From the NCBI RefSeq assembly GCF_900096975.1, contig NZ_FMYQ01000003.1:292406-356405 (forward strand): a stretch of DNA of 64,000 nt, given 5' to 3'. Below are positions 48,614 through 58,994 of the stretch, piece by piece (within the stretch, counting starts at the first letter, position 1; each line of letters opens with the position of its first letter). The stretch is from Paraburkholderia lycopersici. Lineage in GTDB: Bacteria; Pseudomonadota; Gammaproteobacteria; Burkholderiales; Burkholderiaceae. A model generated the notes under the pieces. That model saw nothing but the letters and a program-made list of their open reading frames with translations, was not told the DNA's origin and ran no database searches. The position numbers and the translations under genes were made by a program.

Positions 48614-51067
48614 TTATCCGCGCAACCGGGCGCCATACACTCGAGCCAGGCGATCCACCAGGGACTTGATGGCCGCATCGACCGTTTCGTCCTGAAGGGT
48701 TCCGCCAGTATCTTGCAGGGTCACCCGGAAGGCAAGGCTTTTCTCGTCCGCGCCAAGTCCGGAAGTATTTGATTTTGCACGAAATTCATCGAAAAGCGCA
48801 ACCCTCTGCACAATCCGGCAAGCCTCGTCTTGCATGCCCTTCTGGAACTCGTCGAGCAGCGCTTGCACCTCGATCTTCTGATCGACGACAAGCGCGATGT
48901 CGCGGCGGACCGGCGGGAACTTCGAGACTTCGGCCGGTACTGGCAGCTCGCGCGCCATCAGCGCTTCGGCTTCCACTTCGAAAAGGATCGGCGCGTGCGG
49001 CAGATCGTACTTCTGCATCCAGCGCGGATGCAGTTCGCCGATCCAGCCCACGGCCTTGCCATCGACTTCGACACGCGCGCTACGTCCCGGGTGCAGCGCC
49101 GGGTGTTCGGCCTTCACGAAACGCGGGGCCTTCGCGGCGCCGAGCGACGCAAACAGCGCTTCGAGATCGCCCTTCACGTCGAAGAAGTCCACGCCGCGCG
49201 TTTGCGCGCCCCACTGCTCTTCGAGCGCGGGACCGTACGCGAGCGCGCCGATCATCTTCGGTTGTGCGAAACCTTCCACCGCCATCTCGCCGGCCTTGAT
49301 CGACGGATCGTGCAGGAACACGCGGCCCGCCTCGAACACGCGCACGCGGTCGGCGCGGCGATTGAGGTTATGGCGCAGCACGTTGATGAGGCTGCCGAAC
49401 AGTGTCGTGCGCATGACCGAGAGCTGGCTCGCGATCGGGTTAAGCAGTTTCACGGGATTCGCGTTGCCCGCGAAGTCCTGCTCCCACTCGGCGTCGACGA
49501 AGCTGAAGCTGATTGTCTCCGCGTAGTCGCGCGCAGCGAGCGCGTGGCGGATCGCATGGATCGAGCGGCGCGTTTCGTTCGTTGCGCGCATTTCGCTGCG
49601 CGCGACGGGCGGCCGCGCCGGAATCCTCTCGACGCCGTAGATACGCGCGACTTCTTCGATCAGGTCCTCTTCGATCTCGATGTCGAAGCGATACGGCGGC
49701 GGCGTCACACTGAAGCTTTCATCGCCGTCGCGTTCGAACGCGAGACCCAGACGCGTGAAAATCTGCGCGATTTCGTCGGCGCCGATCGTCACGCCGATGA
49801 TGCGATTCGCGCGCGCCACGCGCATCTTCACCGGCTCGCGCTTCGGCACGTTGACGGTTTGATCGTCGACCGGGCCGGCTTCGCCGCCGCAGATATCGAG
49901 GATCAGCTGCGTAATGCGCTCGATGTGCTCGACGGTCGTCGACCAGTCCACGCCGCGCTCGAAGCGATGGCCCGCATCGGTCGAGAAGTTGTAGCGGCGC
50001 GAGCGGCCACGAATGCTGTCCGGCCACCAGAAAGCGGCTTCGAGATAGATATTCGTGGTGTCGAGCGAGACAGCCGTACTGTCGCCGCCCATGATGCCCG
50101 CGAGGCTTTCGATCTCGCGCTCGTCGGCGATCACGCCCACGGTTTCATCGACTTCGACGGTGTTGCCGTTGAGCAGCTTGAGCGTTTCCCCCTTCTTGCC
50201 CCAGCGCACGTCCATCGCGCCGTGGATCTTGTCGAGATCGAACACGTGCGACGGGCGGCCCAGTTCGAGCATCACGTAGTTCGAAATGTCGACGAGCGCG
50301 GAGATGCTGCGCTGGCCCGAACGCTCGAGACGCTCGACCATCCACATCGGCGTCTTCGCGTGCGCGTTCACGCCGCGGATCACGCGACCCGAGAAACGGC
50401 CGCACAGGTCCGGCGCCGAAATCTTCACGGGTAGCCGGGCGTTGGCGCCGTCGAGCTTCACTTCGACTTGCGGATACACAGGCGCCTGCAACGGCGCGCC
50501 CGTGATCGCGGCCGTTTCGCGCGCGATGCCATACACCGAAAGGCAGTCGGCCTTGTTCGGCGTGAGCTTGATTTCGAAGATGGTGTCGTCGAGATTAAGC
50601 GCCTCGCGGATGTCCTGGCCGATCGGCGTGTCTTCCGGCAGGATCATGAGGCCGCTGTGGTCTTCCGAGAGCTTGAGCTCGCGCGCCGAGCACAGCATGC
50701 CCTGGCTTTCCACGCCGCGCAGCTTCGAGAGCCTGATCGCGAATGGCTTGCCGCCTTCTTCGGCGGGAGGCAACTCGGCGCCCACGAGCGCCACGGGTAC
50801 CTTGATGCCGGGCGCGACGTTGGGGGCGCCGCACACGATCTGCAGCGTCGCGCCGGTGCCGGCATCGACCTGCGTGACGTTGAGCTTGTCCGCGTCCGGG
50901 TGCTTCACGACTTCGAGCACGCAGCCCACGACGATCTTCGTGGTGGGCGGCGCGGCCGGGCGCAGGCCTTCCACTTCGAGGCCGGCCATGGTGAGCGCGT
51001 GGGCCAGTTCATCGGTCGTGAGCTTCGGATCGACAAAGCTTCTCAGCCAGGATTCGGGGAATAGCAT
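48614..51067 (-). CDS. pheT: Phenylalanyl-tRNA synthetase beta subunit
   Basis: 817 residues. Together with PheS it charges tRNA-Phe. The N-terminal tRNA-binding (EMAP-like) domain covers about residues 40-150 ([25 protein letters not shown]). B3/B4 editing domain text ([38 protein letters not shown]) and B5 follow. The C-terminal anticodon-binding domain reads [15 protein letters not shown]. Start [16 protein letters not shown] fits the family. About 110 bp downstream of pheS. Confidence 0.97.
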   Translation of the reverse strand: MLFPESWLRSFVDPKLTTDELAHALTMAGLEVEGLRPAAPPTTKIVVGCVLEVVKHPDADKLNVTQVDAGTGATLQIVCGAPNVAPGIKVPVALVGAELPPAEEGGKPFAIRLSKLRGVESQGMLCSARELKLSEDHSGLMILPEDTPIGQDIREALNLDDTIFEIKLTPNKADCLSVYGIARETAAITGAPLQAPVYPQVEVKLDGANARLPVKISAPDLCGRFSGRVIRGVNAHAKTPMWMVERLERSGQRSISALVDISNYVMLELGRPSHVFDLDKIHGAMDVRWGKKGETLKLLNGNTVEVDETVGVIADEREIESLAGIMGGDSTAVSLDTTNIYLEAAFWWPDSIRGRSRRYNFSTDAGHRFERGVDWSTTVEHIERITQLILDICGGEAGPVDDQTVNVPKREPVKMRVARANRIIGVTIGADEIAQIFTRLGLAFERDGDESFSVTPPPYRFDIEIEEDLIEEVARIYGVERIPARPPVARSEMRATNETRRSIHAIRHALAARDYAETISFSFVDAEWEQDFAGNANPVKLLNPIASQLSVMRTTLFGSLINVLRHNLNRRADRVRVFEAGRVFLHDPSIKAGEMAVEGFAQPKMIGALAYGPALEEQWGAQTRGVDFFDVKGDLEALFASLGAAKAPRFVKAEHPALHPGRSARVEVDGKAVGWIGELHPRWMQKYDLPHAPILFEVEAEALMARELPVPAEVSKFPPVRRDIALVVDQKIEVQALLDEFQKGMQDEACRIVQRVALFDEFRAKSNTSGLGADEKSLAFRVTLQDTGGTLQDETVDAAIKSLVDRLARVYGARLRG

Positions 51068-51176
51068 TTGGTTTTACGTTCCAGACAGATTGTGACCGTC
51101 GCGAAGGCGGGTTCTCGCGCATCTTTGGCAAGTGCCGCGTCCGCCTCGCGCGCTGCTAACGGATGCGTTGCTTCGG

Positions 51177-52190
51177 TTAAGCGAACTGACGCAAAAAGCG
51201 CAGATCGCCTTCGAAGAACAGGCGCAGATCCTGCACGCCGTAACGCAGCATCGTCAGGCGTTCGAGGCCGCTGCCGAACGCAAAGCCGATGTAGCGCTCC
51301 GGGTCGAGGCCCATGTTGCGGATCACGGTCGGATGCACCTGGCCCGAGCCCGAGATTTCGAGCCACTTGCCGGCGTTCTTGCCGTGCTCGAACATCATGT
51401 CGATTTCGGCCGACGGCTCCGTGAACGGGAAGTACGACGGACGGAAGCGCACCTGAATGTCGTCACGCTCGAAGAACTTCTTGAGGAAGTCGGTGTAGAC
51501 ACCCTTAAGGTCGGCGAAACTGATGTTCTCTTCGATCCACAGGCCTTCGACCTGGTTGAACATCGGCGAGTGCGTCGCGTCGCTGTCCACGCGATAGGTG
51601 CGGCCCGGCACGATCACCTTGATCGGCGGTGTGTGCGTGCGCGCGTAGCGCACCTGCATCGGACTTGTGTGCGTGCGCAACAAAAGCTGACGGCCGTCGG
51701 CGTCCTTGCCGTCCACGTAGAACGTGTCCTGCATCGAACGCGCCGGATGGTTTTCCGGGCTGTTGAGCGAGGTGAAGTTGTACCAGTCGGTTTCGATCTC
51801 GGGACCGTCGGCCACGTCGAAGCCGATCGAGCCGAAGATGCGCTCGACGCGCTCCCACGTCTGCATCACCGGATGCAGACTGCCGGTGCCGGTGCCGCGG
51901 CCAGGCAGCGTGACGTCGATCGCCTCGGCGGCGAGACGCTGGTTCAGCAGCGCGTCGGCAAGCGCCTGACGGCGTGCGTTGAGCGCAGCTTCCACTTGTT
52001 GCTTGACGGCGTTGATGCGCGCGCCCTCGGTCTTGCGCGTTTGCGCGTCGAGCTTGCCGAGGCCCTTGAGCAGTTCGGTGAGCGCGCCGGACTTGCCGAG
52101 AAAGCGGGCCTTTTCGTTTTCAAGCGTGTTGACGTCGGGGGCGCCAGCGAACGCGCGCTGCGCGTCGGCGACAATCTGGTCCAGATCCAT
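51177..52190 (-). CDS. pheS: Phenylalanyl-tRNA synthetase alpha subunit
   Basis: 337 residues, the usual length. The N-terminal coiled coil precedes class II motifs: [34 protein letters not shown] (motif 1 region), [12 protein letters not shown] and [17 protein letters not shown] (motif 2), and [18 protein letters not shown] (motif 3, with the Ala that sets phenylalanine specificity in the pocket region). [11 protein letters not shown] at 52190 is the family start; an ATG three codons upstream is possible. A terminator or attenuator precedes it. Confidence 0.97.
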   Translation of the reverse strand: MDLDQIVADAQRAFAGAPDVNTLENEKARFLGKSGALTELLKGLGKLDAQTRKTEGARINAVKQQVEAALNARRQALADALLNQRLAAEAIDVTLPGRGTGTGSLHPVMQTWERVERIFGSIGFDVADGPEIETDWYNFTSLNSPENHPARSMQDTFYVDGKDADGRQLLLRTHTSPMQVRYARTHTPPIKVIVPGRTYRVDSDATHSPMFNQVEGLWIEENISFADLKGVYTDFLKKFFERDDIQVRFRPSYFPFTEPSAEIDMMFEHGKNAGKWLEISGSGQVHPTVIRNMGLDPERYIGFAFGSGLERLTMLRYGVQDLRLFFEGDLRFLRQFA

Positions 52191-52320
52191 TGATCCCATC
52201 TTTTCAGCGTCAGAGTTTGAGACTTGGAGCGTCCCCGCGCTTACGGCACGCCATGATGAAGCGTTGCAATGACGGCGCGAAGACACAGCATGAAGCGGCG
52301 CAAGAAGCGTGATTACCAAC

Positions 52321-52355
52321 AAAAACGGGGCTCGGTGAGGAGCCCCGTTTTTGTT
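52321..52355 (-). terminator. Terminator/attenuator between rplT and pheS
   Basis: ACAAAAACGGGGCT pairs with AGCCCCGTTTTTGT, with A and T runs on both flanks. It sits 70 bp after the rplT stop and 130 bp before the pheS start. E. coli pheST is controlled by attenuation at this point through a Phe-rich leader peptide. I could not find such a peptide here. Confidence 0.85.
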
Positions 52356-52425
52356 GCAGCATCACCGAGACTACCGGAATATCTGCTGCAACGAATCTGC
52401 GCAATACCTAACTCAGTTACCCAAC

Positions 52426-52785
52426 TTAGGCAGCGACGGCGGCCTTCACCTGCTTGACGATCGCAGCAAATGCGGCCTTGTCGAACACAGCCATGTCAGC
52501 CAGGACCTTGCGGTCGAGTTCGATCGAAGCCTTCTTCAGGCCGTTGATGAACACGCTGTAGGTCATGTCGTGCTGACGCACCGCCGCGTTGATACGCGTG
52601 ATCCACAGTGCGCGGAACACACGCTTCTTGTTGCGGCGATCGCGGTAGGCGTACTGGCCTGCGCGCATGACCGCCTGCTTGGCGATGCGATAGACGTTAT
52701 TGCGACGGCCGCGGTAACCCTTGGCCAGGTTGATGATCTTCTTGTGACGGGCCCGTGCGGTAACCCCACGTTTGACTCGAGGCAT
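52426..52785 (-). CDS. rplT: 50S ribosomal protein L20
   Basis: 119 residues, highly conserved: [55 protein letters not shown], in pieces, is unmistakable. It binds 23S rRNA early in assembly and in E. coli represses its own operon. It follows rpmI by 27 bp. Confidence 0.98.
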
Positions 52786-52812
52786 GTTTCGCTCCTATGA
52801 GTGTGAGTTGAG

Positions 52813-53010
52813 TTACGCGAACGGCAGCATTGCGCGCACGGAGTTCAGATCGGAATCGTGAACTGCCGTTGCACCGCGCAGATGACGCTTGTTCTTGGTG
52901 GTCTTCTTGGTCAGGATGTGACGCTTGAAGGCTTGGCCGCGCTTGACGGTACCACCCGGACGCACCACGAAGCGCTTTGCAGCGCTCTTCTTGGTCTTCA
53001 TCTTGGGCAT
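52813..53010 (-). CDS. rpmI: 50S ribosomal protein L35
   Basis: 65 residues: [20 protein letters not shown] at the start, with [16 protein letters not shown] in the middle, is the L35 family. The ATG at 53010 matches the known N-terminus. Upstream codons extend the frame but do not look protein-like. The gap of 280 bp to infC is longer than usual and could contain the L20 control site. Confidence 0.97.
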
Positions 53011-53292
53011 GACGAACAACTCCATTATTAGATGGACATGGGTGTGCGGCTGGCTTGCGCATTGCGTTTCGCCCTTCATCCGCCCTTCGAAACCCACTCC
53101 ACTTGTTTTGGCGACTGGCTGATAGTGCTAACCGCCGCTTTCAGGAAAAGCGCCCGGTTGCCGCACTGTTTCGTGCAGCGCGCGGGCGCCGTTCCGGAAC
53201 CTGCTTCCCGCCTTCCGCGCGCAAGTGCGCCGAAGGCGTCATTGAAAACTGCATTTGGCCACCGCGCGGATTGCATCGCGCGGCGCGCCAGC

Positions 53293-53814
53293 TTACTTCT
53301 TCTTCTTCGGAGCGAGCACCATGATCATCTGGCGCCCTTCCATCTTCGGCATCTGCTCGACCTGACCGACTTCTTCCAGATCGGTACGCAGGCGCTCGAG
53401 CATGCGCATGCCGATTTCCTGGTGAGCCATTTCGCGGCCGCGGAAACGCAACGTGATCTTCGTCTTGTCGCCATCCTCGAGGAAGCGGACGAGATTGCGC
53501 AGCTTGACGTTGTAATCGCCGTCGTCGGTACCCGGGCGGAATTTGACTTCCTTGACCTGGATGACCTTTTGCTTGAGCTTGGCCTCGTGCTGCTTCTTCG
53601 CCTCCTGGTATTTGAACTTGCCGTAATCCATCAAACGGCACACCGGAGGCACAGCCTGCGGGGCAATTTCAACCAGATCGACGTCCTGTTGTTCCGCCAT
53701 GCGGAACGCATCAGCCAGCTTTACGATACCGAGAGGCTCATTGTCGACTCCGACGAGACGCACCTCGGGTGCAGAAATTTCACCGTTGATGCGATGCGAC
53801 TTATCCGTAGCGAT
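53293..53814 (-). CDS. infC: Translation initiation factor IF-3, ATC start codon
   Basis: 173 residues. The only ATG-like codon in a family-consistent place is an ATC at 53814, preceded by AGAGGAAACG, giving (M)[21 protein letters not shown]. The N-domain runs through [20 protein letters not shown] and the C-domain through [22 protein letters not shown] to MVLAPKKKK. Non-ATG starts are a known hallmark of infC, where IF-3 itself discriminates against them and so limits its own synthesis. Located just after thrS with a 51-bp gap. Confidence 0.96.
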   Translation of the reverse strand: MATDKSHRINGEISAPEVRLVGVDNEPLGIVKLADAFRMAEQQDVDLVEIAPQAVPPVCRLMDYGKFKYQEAKKQHEAKLKQKVIQVKEVKFRPGTDDGDYNVKLRNLVRFLEDGDKTKITLRFRGREMAHQEIGMRMLERLRTDLEEVGQVEQMPKMEGRQMIMVLAPKKKK

Positions 53815-53865
53815 GTTACGTTTCCTCTAAAAATTGAAAAAAACGAGCCGCGCTGCCGCAGTGGC

Positions 53866-55773
53866 TTACTTGAACGTCTTGACGTCTTCCGCAAGACGTG
53901 CAGTAAAGGCTTCGACCGGCATGACACCCAGATCGACGCCGCCACGGGCACGCACGGCTACCGTTTGTGCTTCACGCTCCTTGTCGCCGACGACAAGCAG
54001 GTATGGAACCTTCTCAAGCGTGTGCTCGCGTATTTTATAGCTAATTTTCTCGTTGCGCAAATCGGCCACCACTCTAAGCCCTTGTTTTTGCAACGATTGA
54101 ACCAGATTTGCGGCATATTCGGCCTGACTTTCCGCGATATTCATCACAACGGCCTGCACAGGAGCGAGCCACGGCGGCATCGCGCCGGCATGGTGCTCGA
54201 TCAGAATCCCGAGAAAACGCTCCATCGAACCGAGAATGGCGCGGTGCAGCATGATCGGACGGCGGCGGCTGTTGTCCTCGGCGACGTACTCGGCGCCCAG
54301 GCGCTCCGGCAGCACCATGTCGAGCTGCAGCGTGCCGCACTGCCACGAGCGGCCGAGCGCATCCTTGATGTGGTACTCGACCTTCGGACCGTAGAACGCG
54401 CCCTCGCCCGGCAACTCCTCCCATTTCAGACCGCAAGCCGTCAGCGCGTCGCGCAGGCCCTGCTCGGCGCGGTCCCACGTCTCATCCGTCCCCGCGCGCG
54501 AATCCGGGCGCAGCGAGAGCTTGATGTCGATGTGATCGAACCCGAAATCCTTGTAAATACTCATCGCCAGCGTGTTGAAGGCGATCGACTCGCTGATGAT
54601 CTGGTCTTCCGTGCAGAAGATGTGCGCGTCGTCCTGGACGAAACCGCGCACACGCATGAGGCCGTGCAGCGCGCCCGACGCCTCGTTGCGGTGGCACGAG
54701 CCGAATTCCGCGTAGCGCAGCGGCAGATCGCGGTACGAGCGCAGACCATGGTTGAACACCTGGACGTGCCCCGGGCAGTTCATCGGCTTGATGGCGTAGT
54801 CGCGCTTCTCCGACTCCGTCGTGAACATGTTTTCACGATAATTCTGCCAGTGCCCCGACGCCTCCCACAGCGAGCGGTCCATGATCATCGGCGTCTTGAT
54901 TTCGTCGTAGCCGGCCACGCGCAGGCGACCTCGCATGTACTGCTCGACCTGCTGCCAGAGCGTCCAGCCCTTCGGGTGCCAGAACACCATGCCCGGCGAC
55001 TCGTCCTGCATGTGGAACAGGTCGAGCTGCTTGCCGAGCTTGCGATGGTCGCGCTTTTCGGCCTCTTCGAGCATGTGCAGGTACTGGTCCTGGTCTTCCT
55101 TCTTCGTCCAGGCCGTGCCGTAGATGCGCTGCAGTTGCTCGTTCTTCGAGTCGCCGCGCCAGTACGCACCCGCGACCTTCATGAGCTTGAAGACCTTGAG
55201 CTTGCCCGTGGACGGCACGTGCGGGCCGCGGCACAAATCCGTGAAACCGCCGTGCGAGTACAGCTTGATTTCTTCGGCGCCCGGAATCGATTCGATGATC
55301 TCGGCCTTGTACTTCTCGCCTATGCTCTTGAAGTAGTCCACCGCCTCGCCGCGCGAGACAACGCGGCGCGACACCGGCTCGTCCTTCTTCGCGAGTTCCT
55401 GCATACGCTTTTCGATCTTTTCGAGATCCTCGGGCGTGAAGGGGCGGTTGTAGGCGAAGTCGTAGTAAAAGCCGTTGTCGATGACCGGCCCGATCGTGAC
55501 CTGCGCTTCCGGATACAGTTCCTTGACCGCGTAGGCCAGCAGGTGCGCCGTGGAGTGACGGATGATGTCGAGGCCGTCGGCATCCTTGTCCGTGACGATG
55601 GCAAGCGATGCGTCGTGATCGATCAGCGTCGACGTATCGACCAGTTCGCCGTCGAGCTTGCCGCCGAGCGCCGCCTTGGCGAGGCCGGGACCGATCGAAG
55701 CCGCCACTTCGGCGACCGTGACGGGATGATCGTACTGTCGAACCGAACCGTCGGGCAGACGTATCGCAACCAT
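53866..55773 (-). CDS. thrS: Threonyl-tRNA synthetase
   Basis: 635 residues. Domains in order: TGS ([23 protein letters not shown]), the editing domain with [11 protein letters not shown] (His residues of the HxxxH motif) and a late Cys-His pair, the class II core with [18 protein letters not shown] and [22 protein letters not shown], and a C-terminal anticodon domain ([19 protein letters not shown]). It also proofreads Ser-tRNA-Thr. TGGAGAAAAAC precedes the ATG at 55773. First gene of the cluster. Confidence 0.98.
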   Translation of the reverse strand: MVAIRLPDGSVRQYDHPVTVAEVAASIGPGLAKAALGGKLDGELVDTSTLIDHDASLAIVTDKDADGLDIIRHSTAHLLAYAVKELYPEAQVTIGPVIDNGFYYDFAYNRPFTPEDLEKIEKRMQELAKKDEPVSRRVVSRGEAVDYFKSIGEKYKAEIIESIPGAEEIKLYSHGGFTDLCRGPHVPSTGKLKVFKLMKVAGAYWRGDSKNEQLQRIYGTAWTKKEDQDQYLHMLEEAEKRDHRKLGKQLDLFHMQDESPGMVFWHPKGWTLWQQVEQYMRGRLRVAGYDEIKTPMIMDRSLWEASGHWQNYRENMFTTESEKRDYAIKPMNCPGHVQVFNHGLRSYRDLPLRYAEFGSCHRNEASGALHGLMRVRGFVQDDAHIFCTEDQIISESIAFNTLAMSIYKDFGFDHIDIKLSLRPDSRAGTDETWDRAEQGLRDALTACGLKWEELPGEGAFYGPKVEYHIKDALGRSWQCGTLQLDMVLPERLGAEYVAEDNSRRRPIMLHRAILGSMERFLGILIEHHAGAMPPWLAPVQAVVMNIAESQAEYAANLVQSLQKQGLRVVADLRNEKISYKIREHTLEKVPYLLVVGDKEREAQTVAVRARGGVDLGVMPVEAFTARLAEDVKTFK

Positions 55774-55856
55774 GTTTTTCTCCAGAAGTACCGTGAAGGC
55801 ACTCGTATTGTTCGTGGAAGACTGCCGCTCGGGCAGCCCCGCGCAAAACTTGCGGC

Positions 55857-55892
55857 GAAAAAAAATGCGGCCCCGCTTTCGAGGGGCCGCAT
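55857..55892 (-). terminator. Terminator between tRNA-Val and thrS
   Basis: ATGCGGCCCC pairs with GGGGCCGCAT around a GCTTTCGA-type loop. On the minus strand it is followed by eight T. It closes the relA/tRNA-Val region before thrS. Confidence 0.85.
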
Positions 55893-56064
55893 TCACATTT
55901 CAAACCAGACTGCAGAGGCGAAATAGGTCCTCGACTAGCGTCGCTCCGAAGTAGTTTCGGTGAACGTTCGCGGTGTCATAACCGTATTCGCCTTATGGCG
56001 CTTCCTTTAAGGTCCAGCGCTTTACCGCATTGAAATTCCGGCAAAACCAGAATCCCGATTTCGT

Positions 56065-56141
56065 TGGTAGGCTCGATTGGACTCGAACCAACGACCCCCA
56101 CCATGTCAAGGTGGTGCTCTAACCAGCTGAGCTACGAGCCT
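56065..56141 (-). tRNA. tRNA-Val(GAC)
   Basis: On the minus strand it starts AGGCTCGTAGCTCAGCTGG, with acceptor AGGCTCG/CGAGCCT, anticodon stem CCACC/GGTGG enclosing TTGACAT (anticodon GAC), T-loop TTCGAGT and encoded CCA. Length is 77 bases. It lies 77 bp downstream of relA on the same strand. Confidence 0.97.
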
Positions 56142-56217
56142 GAAGAAGGAAGATTATATGAAGCATGCCCAGACTTGGCAAGTGGTTTTTTTGCGTCGCG
56201 GCAACGGCGTACGTGCC

Positions 56218-58464
56218 TCAGCTCTTACGCAAGGCCCGCAGCACTCCGCTCACGTCACCCAGCAGCACGCAGGCACGCTGGATCTGGGCGGAATTCGATA
56301 CTTCGACCGTGAACTGCATGTAAGCCGCGTTGCGGCGCGACTGCGTTTTCACGCCGATCACGTTCATCTTTTCGCGCGCGAACACTTCGGAAATATCGCG
56401 CAGCAAGCCTTGGCGGTCGGTGGCTTCGATTGAAATATCGACCGGATAGACCGACTGGCCGCGCCCGTCCATCACGTCGGCGGACCATGTGGTGTGCAGC
56501 ACGCGCTCGGGCGCGCGGCTGGCCATGCGCAGGAAGGTCGCGCAGTCGCTGCGGTGGATCGACATGCCCTTGCCGCGCGTGACGAAACCGCTGATCGCGT
56601 CGGGCGGCGCGGGCCGGCAGCAGCGCGCGAGCTGCGTGAGCAGCGCATCCACCCCGACCACCAGCACCCCCGACGACCCGCCATGCGCGACGTTCGCGCC
56701 GCTTGCGCGCTTGGTGAGCTGCTCGGGCGTTTCCTGTTCGGGCTCGGGCGCGGGCGCGTTGTGCAGGGCGTGCTCGATGTTGCGCAGGCTGAACTCTTCC
56801 TTGCCGACCACACTGAAGAGGTCATCGGTCGACTTGAAGCCGAGCTTGGCCGCGAGCTGATCGAGATTGACCGACGTGCGGCCCTCGCGCTGCAGTGTTT
56901 TTTCCACCATCGCGCGGCCGTTGGCGATGTTTTCCTGCGCCTCGATCGCGTTGAACCATGCGCGCACCTTCTGGCGCGCACGCGGGCTATGCAGATAGCC
57001 GAGCTGCGGATTGAGCCAGTCGCGCGACGGTCCGCCCTCCTTCACCGCGACGACCTCCACCGTCTGCCCGTTGCGAAGCTGCGTGTTGAGCGGCACCATC
57101 GCGCCATCCACGCGTGCGCCGCGGCAGCGGTGGCCGAGTTCGCTGTGCAGGTGATAGGCGAAGTCGAGCGGCGTCGCGCCCTGCGGCAGCGCAATTACGC
57201 GGGCCTGGGGCGTGAGGACATAGATGTGGTCATCGTCGAGCGTAGCCTGGCGCAACTGCTCCCACGGCTGGCGCCCATCCGATACGTCGTCCTTCCACGC
57301 GAGCAGTTGGCGCAGCCACGCGATCTTCTCGTCGTAACTGCTGCTCGCGCTGAACTGCCCGCCGTAACCTTTCGCACCGGCCTCCTTGTAGCGCCAGTGT
57401 GCGGCCACGCCGTATTCGGCGAACTGATGCATCTCCTGCGTGCGAATCTGCACTTCGAACGCGCGGCCGTCGTCGCCGATCACAACCGTGTGCAGCGAAC
57501 GATAACCGTTGGGCTTGGGCCGCGAGATGTAATCGTCGAACTCTTTCGGCACCGGTTGCCAGAGGTTGTGCACGATGCCGAGCACCGTGTAGCAATCCTT
57601 GATGTCGGGCACGATTACGCGGAACGCGCGCACGTCGTAGAGTTCGGAGAAGTCGATCTCCTTACCGCGCATCTTTTTCCAGATGCTGTAGATGTGCTTT
57701 GGTCGCCCGCTCACCTCGGCGGAGATTTGCGCCGCCGCAAGCTCGCGCTTGAGGCGCATGATCGCTTCGGCCACATAGCTCTCGCGCTCGACGCGCTTTT
57801 CGTCGAGCAGCTTCGCGATGCGCCGGTACGTGACGGGCTCCTGGAAGCGGAACGCGAGATCTTCGAGCTCCCACTTCAGTTGCCAGATGCCAAGGCGGTT
57901 CGCGAGCGGCGCGTAGATCTCCAGCGTCTCATGCGCGATTTCGGGCGCCGGCATGATCTTCGCCGCCGCGTAGTAGCGCAGCGACTGCAGGCGCGATGCG
58001 AGCCGGATCAGCACGACGCGGATGTCCTGCGCGAACGCGAGCAGCATCTTGCGCAGCGCCTCGACCTGCGCACGCCGCGCCGCCTGGGCGTCGCGCCCTT
58101 CACGGCCCGATTCGGGGGCGGCCTGCGCCGCGCGAAGGCTGACGGTGCCGAGCCGCAGCAGTTTGCGCACGTCGAACACGAGCTTCGTCACTTCCGCTCC
58201 GAAACGCGCTTCAAGTGTGGCTTCCGGATCGTCGAGATGCGGCGCCAAATTGAAGAGCGCCGCGGCGAGCACCGCGGGCGGATCGACATTGAGCCGGCTC
58301 ATGGCGGACGCCGTGCCCTGCGCATGCTCGAAGAGCGGCTCGCCCGTGGAGAGACGAGCGTCGGCCGCGTGCTCGCGCACGAACGCGAGCGCGTCTTCGA
58401 GCGACGGCAGCGCGCCGGTATCGGCGGAAACCGTGGAGTCGGGAGGTACAGTGTCGCTACTCAT
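56218..58464 (-). CDS. relA: (p)ppGpp synthetase RelA, hydrolase domain degenerate
   Basis: 748 residues. The N-terminal hydrolase-like domain has lost the catalytic HD pair: the site reads AALFNLAPHLDD (about residues 68-78) instead of a LLHDVVEDT-like stretch. The synthetase domain is intact (SGRPKHIYSIWKKM, LYDVRAFRVIVPD, RPKPNGYRSLHTVVIGDDGR, EVQIRTQEMHQFAEYGVAAHW), followed by TGS (VYVLTPQARVIALPQG-like), a zinc-finger-like region and a C-terminal ACT domain. It should make (p)ppGpp on stalled ribosomes and not degrade it. A separate SpoT is expected elsewhere. Confidence 0.95.
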   Translation of the reverse strand: MSSDTVPPDSTVSADTGALPSLEDALAFVREHAADARLSTGEPLFEHAQGTASAMSRLNVDPPAVLAAALFNLAPHLDDPEATLEARFGAEVTKLVFDVRKLLRLGTVSLRAAQAAPESGREGRDAQAARRAQVEALRKMLLAFAQDIRVVLIRLASRLQSLRYYAAAKIMPAPEIAHETLEIYAPLANRLGIWQLKWELEDLAFRFQEPVTYRRIAKLLDEKRVERESYVAEAIMRLKRELAAAQISAEVSGRPKHIYSIWKKMRGKEIDFSELYDVRAFRVIVPDIKDCYTVLGIVHNLWQPVPKEFDDYISRPKPNGYRSLHTVVIGDDGRAFEVQIRTQEMHQFAEYGVAAHWRYKEAGAKGYGGQFSASSSYDEKIAWLRQLLAWKDDVSDGRQPWEQLRQATLDDDHIYVLTPQARVIALPQGATPLDFAYHLHSELGHRCRGARVDGAMVPLNTQLRNGQTVEVVAVKEGGPSRDWLNPQLGYLHSPRARQKVRAWFNAIEAQENIANGRAMVEKTLQREGRTSVNLDQLAAKLGFKSTDDLFSVVGKEEFSLRNIEHALHNAPAPEPEQETPEQLTKRASGANVAHGGSSGVLVVGVDALLTQLARCCRPAPPDAISGFVTRGKGMSIHRSDCATFLRMASRAPERVLHTTWSADVMDGRGQSVYPVDISIEATDRQGLLRDISEVFAREKMNVIGVKTQSRRNAAYMQFTVEVSNSAQIQRACVLLGDVSGVLRALRKS

Positions 58465-58544
58465 GGGGCGATAGCCACCGGCATGCCGGACGGGCGACTA
58501 CAGAACAGATCAAACACAAACGGCGCGGGAAAGGCAAATTGGGC

Positions 58545-58898
58545 TCAGTCGCGCTGCGCGGCCACCACGACGATTTCGACGAGGCATTCAGGATTCGCGA
58601 GCTTCGCCTCGACGGTCGCGCGCGGCGGCGTCGCGCCTTGCGCGACCCACTTGTCCCACTCGGCGTTCATGCCGGGGAAGTCCTTCATGTCGGCGATATA
58701 AATCTGCACCGAGAGGAGCAACGACTTGTCGCTGCTCGCTTCGCCCAGCAGGCGGTCGATGTGGCCGAGCACTTCGCGCGTCTGGCCGGCGATGTCCTGC
58801 TTCGTGTCCTCTGCGATCTGGCCGGCCAGATAGACGGTACCGTTGTGGATCGCGGTTTCCGAAAGACGCGGGCCAACGTGGTGACGAATGACTGCCAT
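58545..58898 (-). CDS. RidA/YjgF-family protein
   Basis: 117 residues of the Rid family, enamine/imine deaminases. Family strings are LSETAIHNGTVYLAGQIAED, GQTREVLGHIDRLLGEA, VQIYIADMKDF and the C-terminal PPRATVEAKLANPECLVEIVVVAA, whose Arg is the substrate-binding residue. CAGGAA precedes the ATG at 58898. The next minus-strand gene upstream is the alpha/beta hydrolase, ending 96 bp away. Confidence 0.9.
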   Translation of the reverse strand: MAVIRHHVGPRLSETAIHNGTVYLAGQIAEDTKQDIAGQTREVLGHIDRLLGEASSDKSLLLSVQIYIADMKDFPGMNAEWDKWVAQGATPPRATVEAKLANPECLVEIVVVAAQRD

Positions 58899-58994
58899 GA
58901 AAATTCCTGTCGAGAAGTGGAAAACGGTCGATTCCCGGGCTGGTGCGACTCCGCGCGCCCAAAAGCGCGCCGGTATATGCCGACCAATTTCATA

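Noticed and set aside
53032..55926. Plus-strand frame of about 960 codons opposite infC and thrS
   Set aside because: Antisense to two certain genes and without domains.
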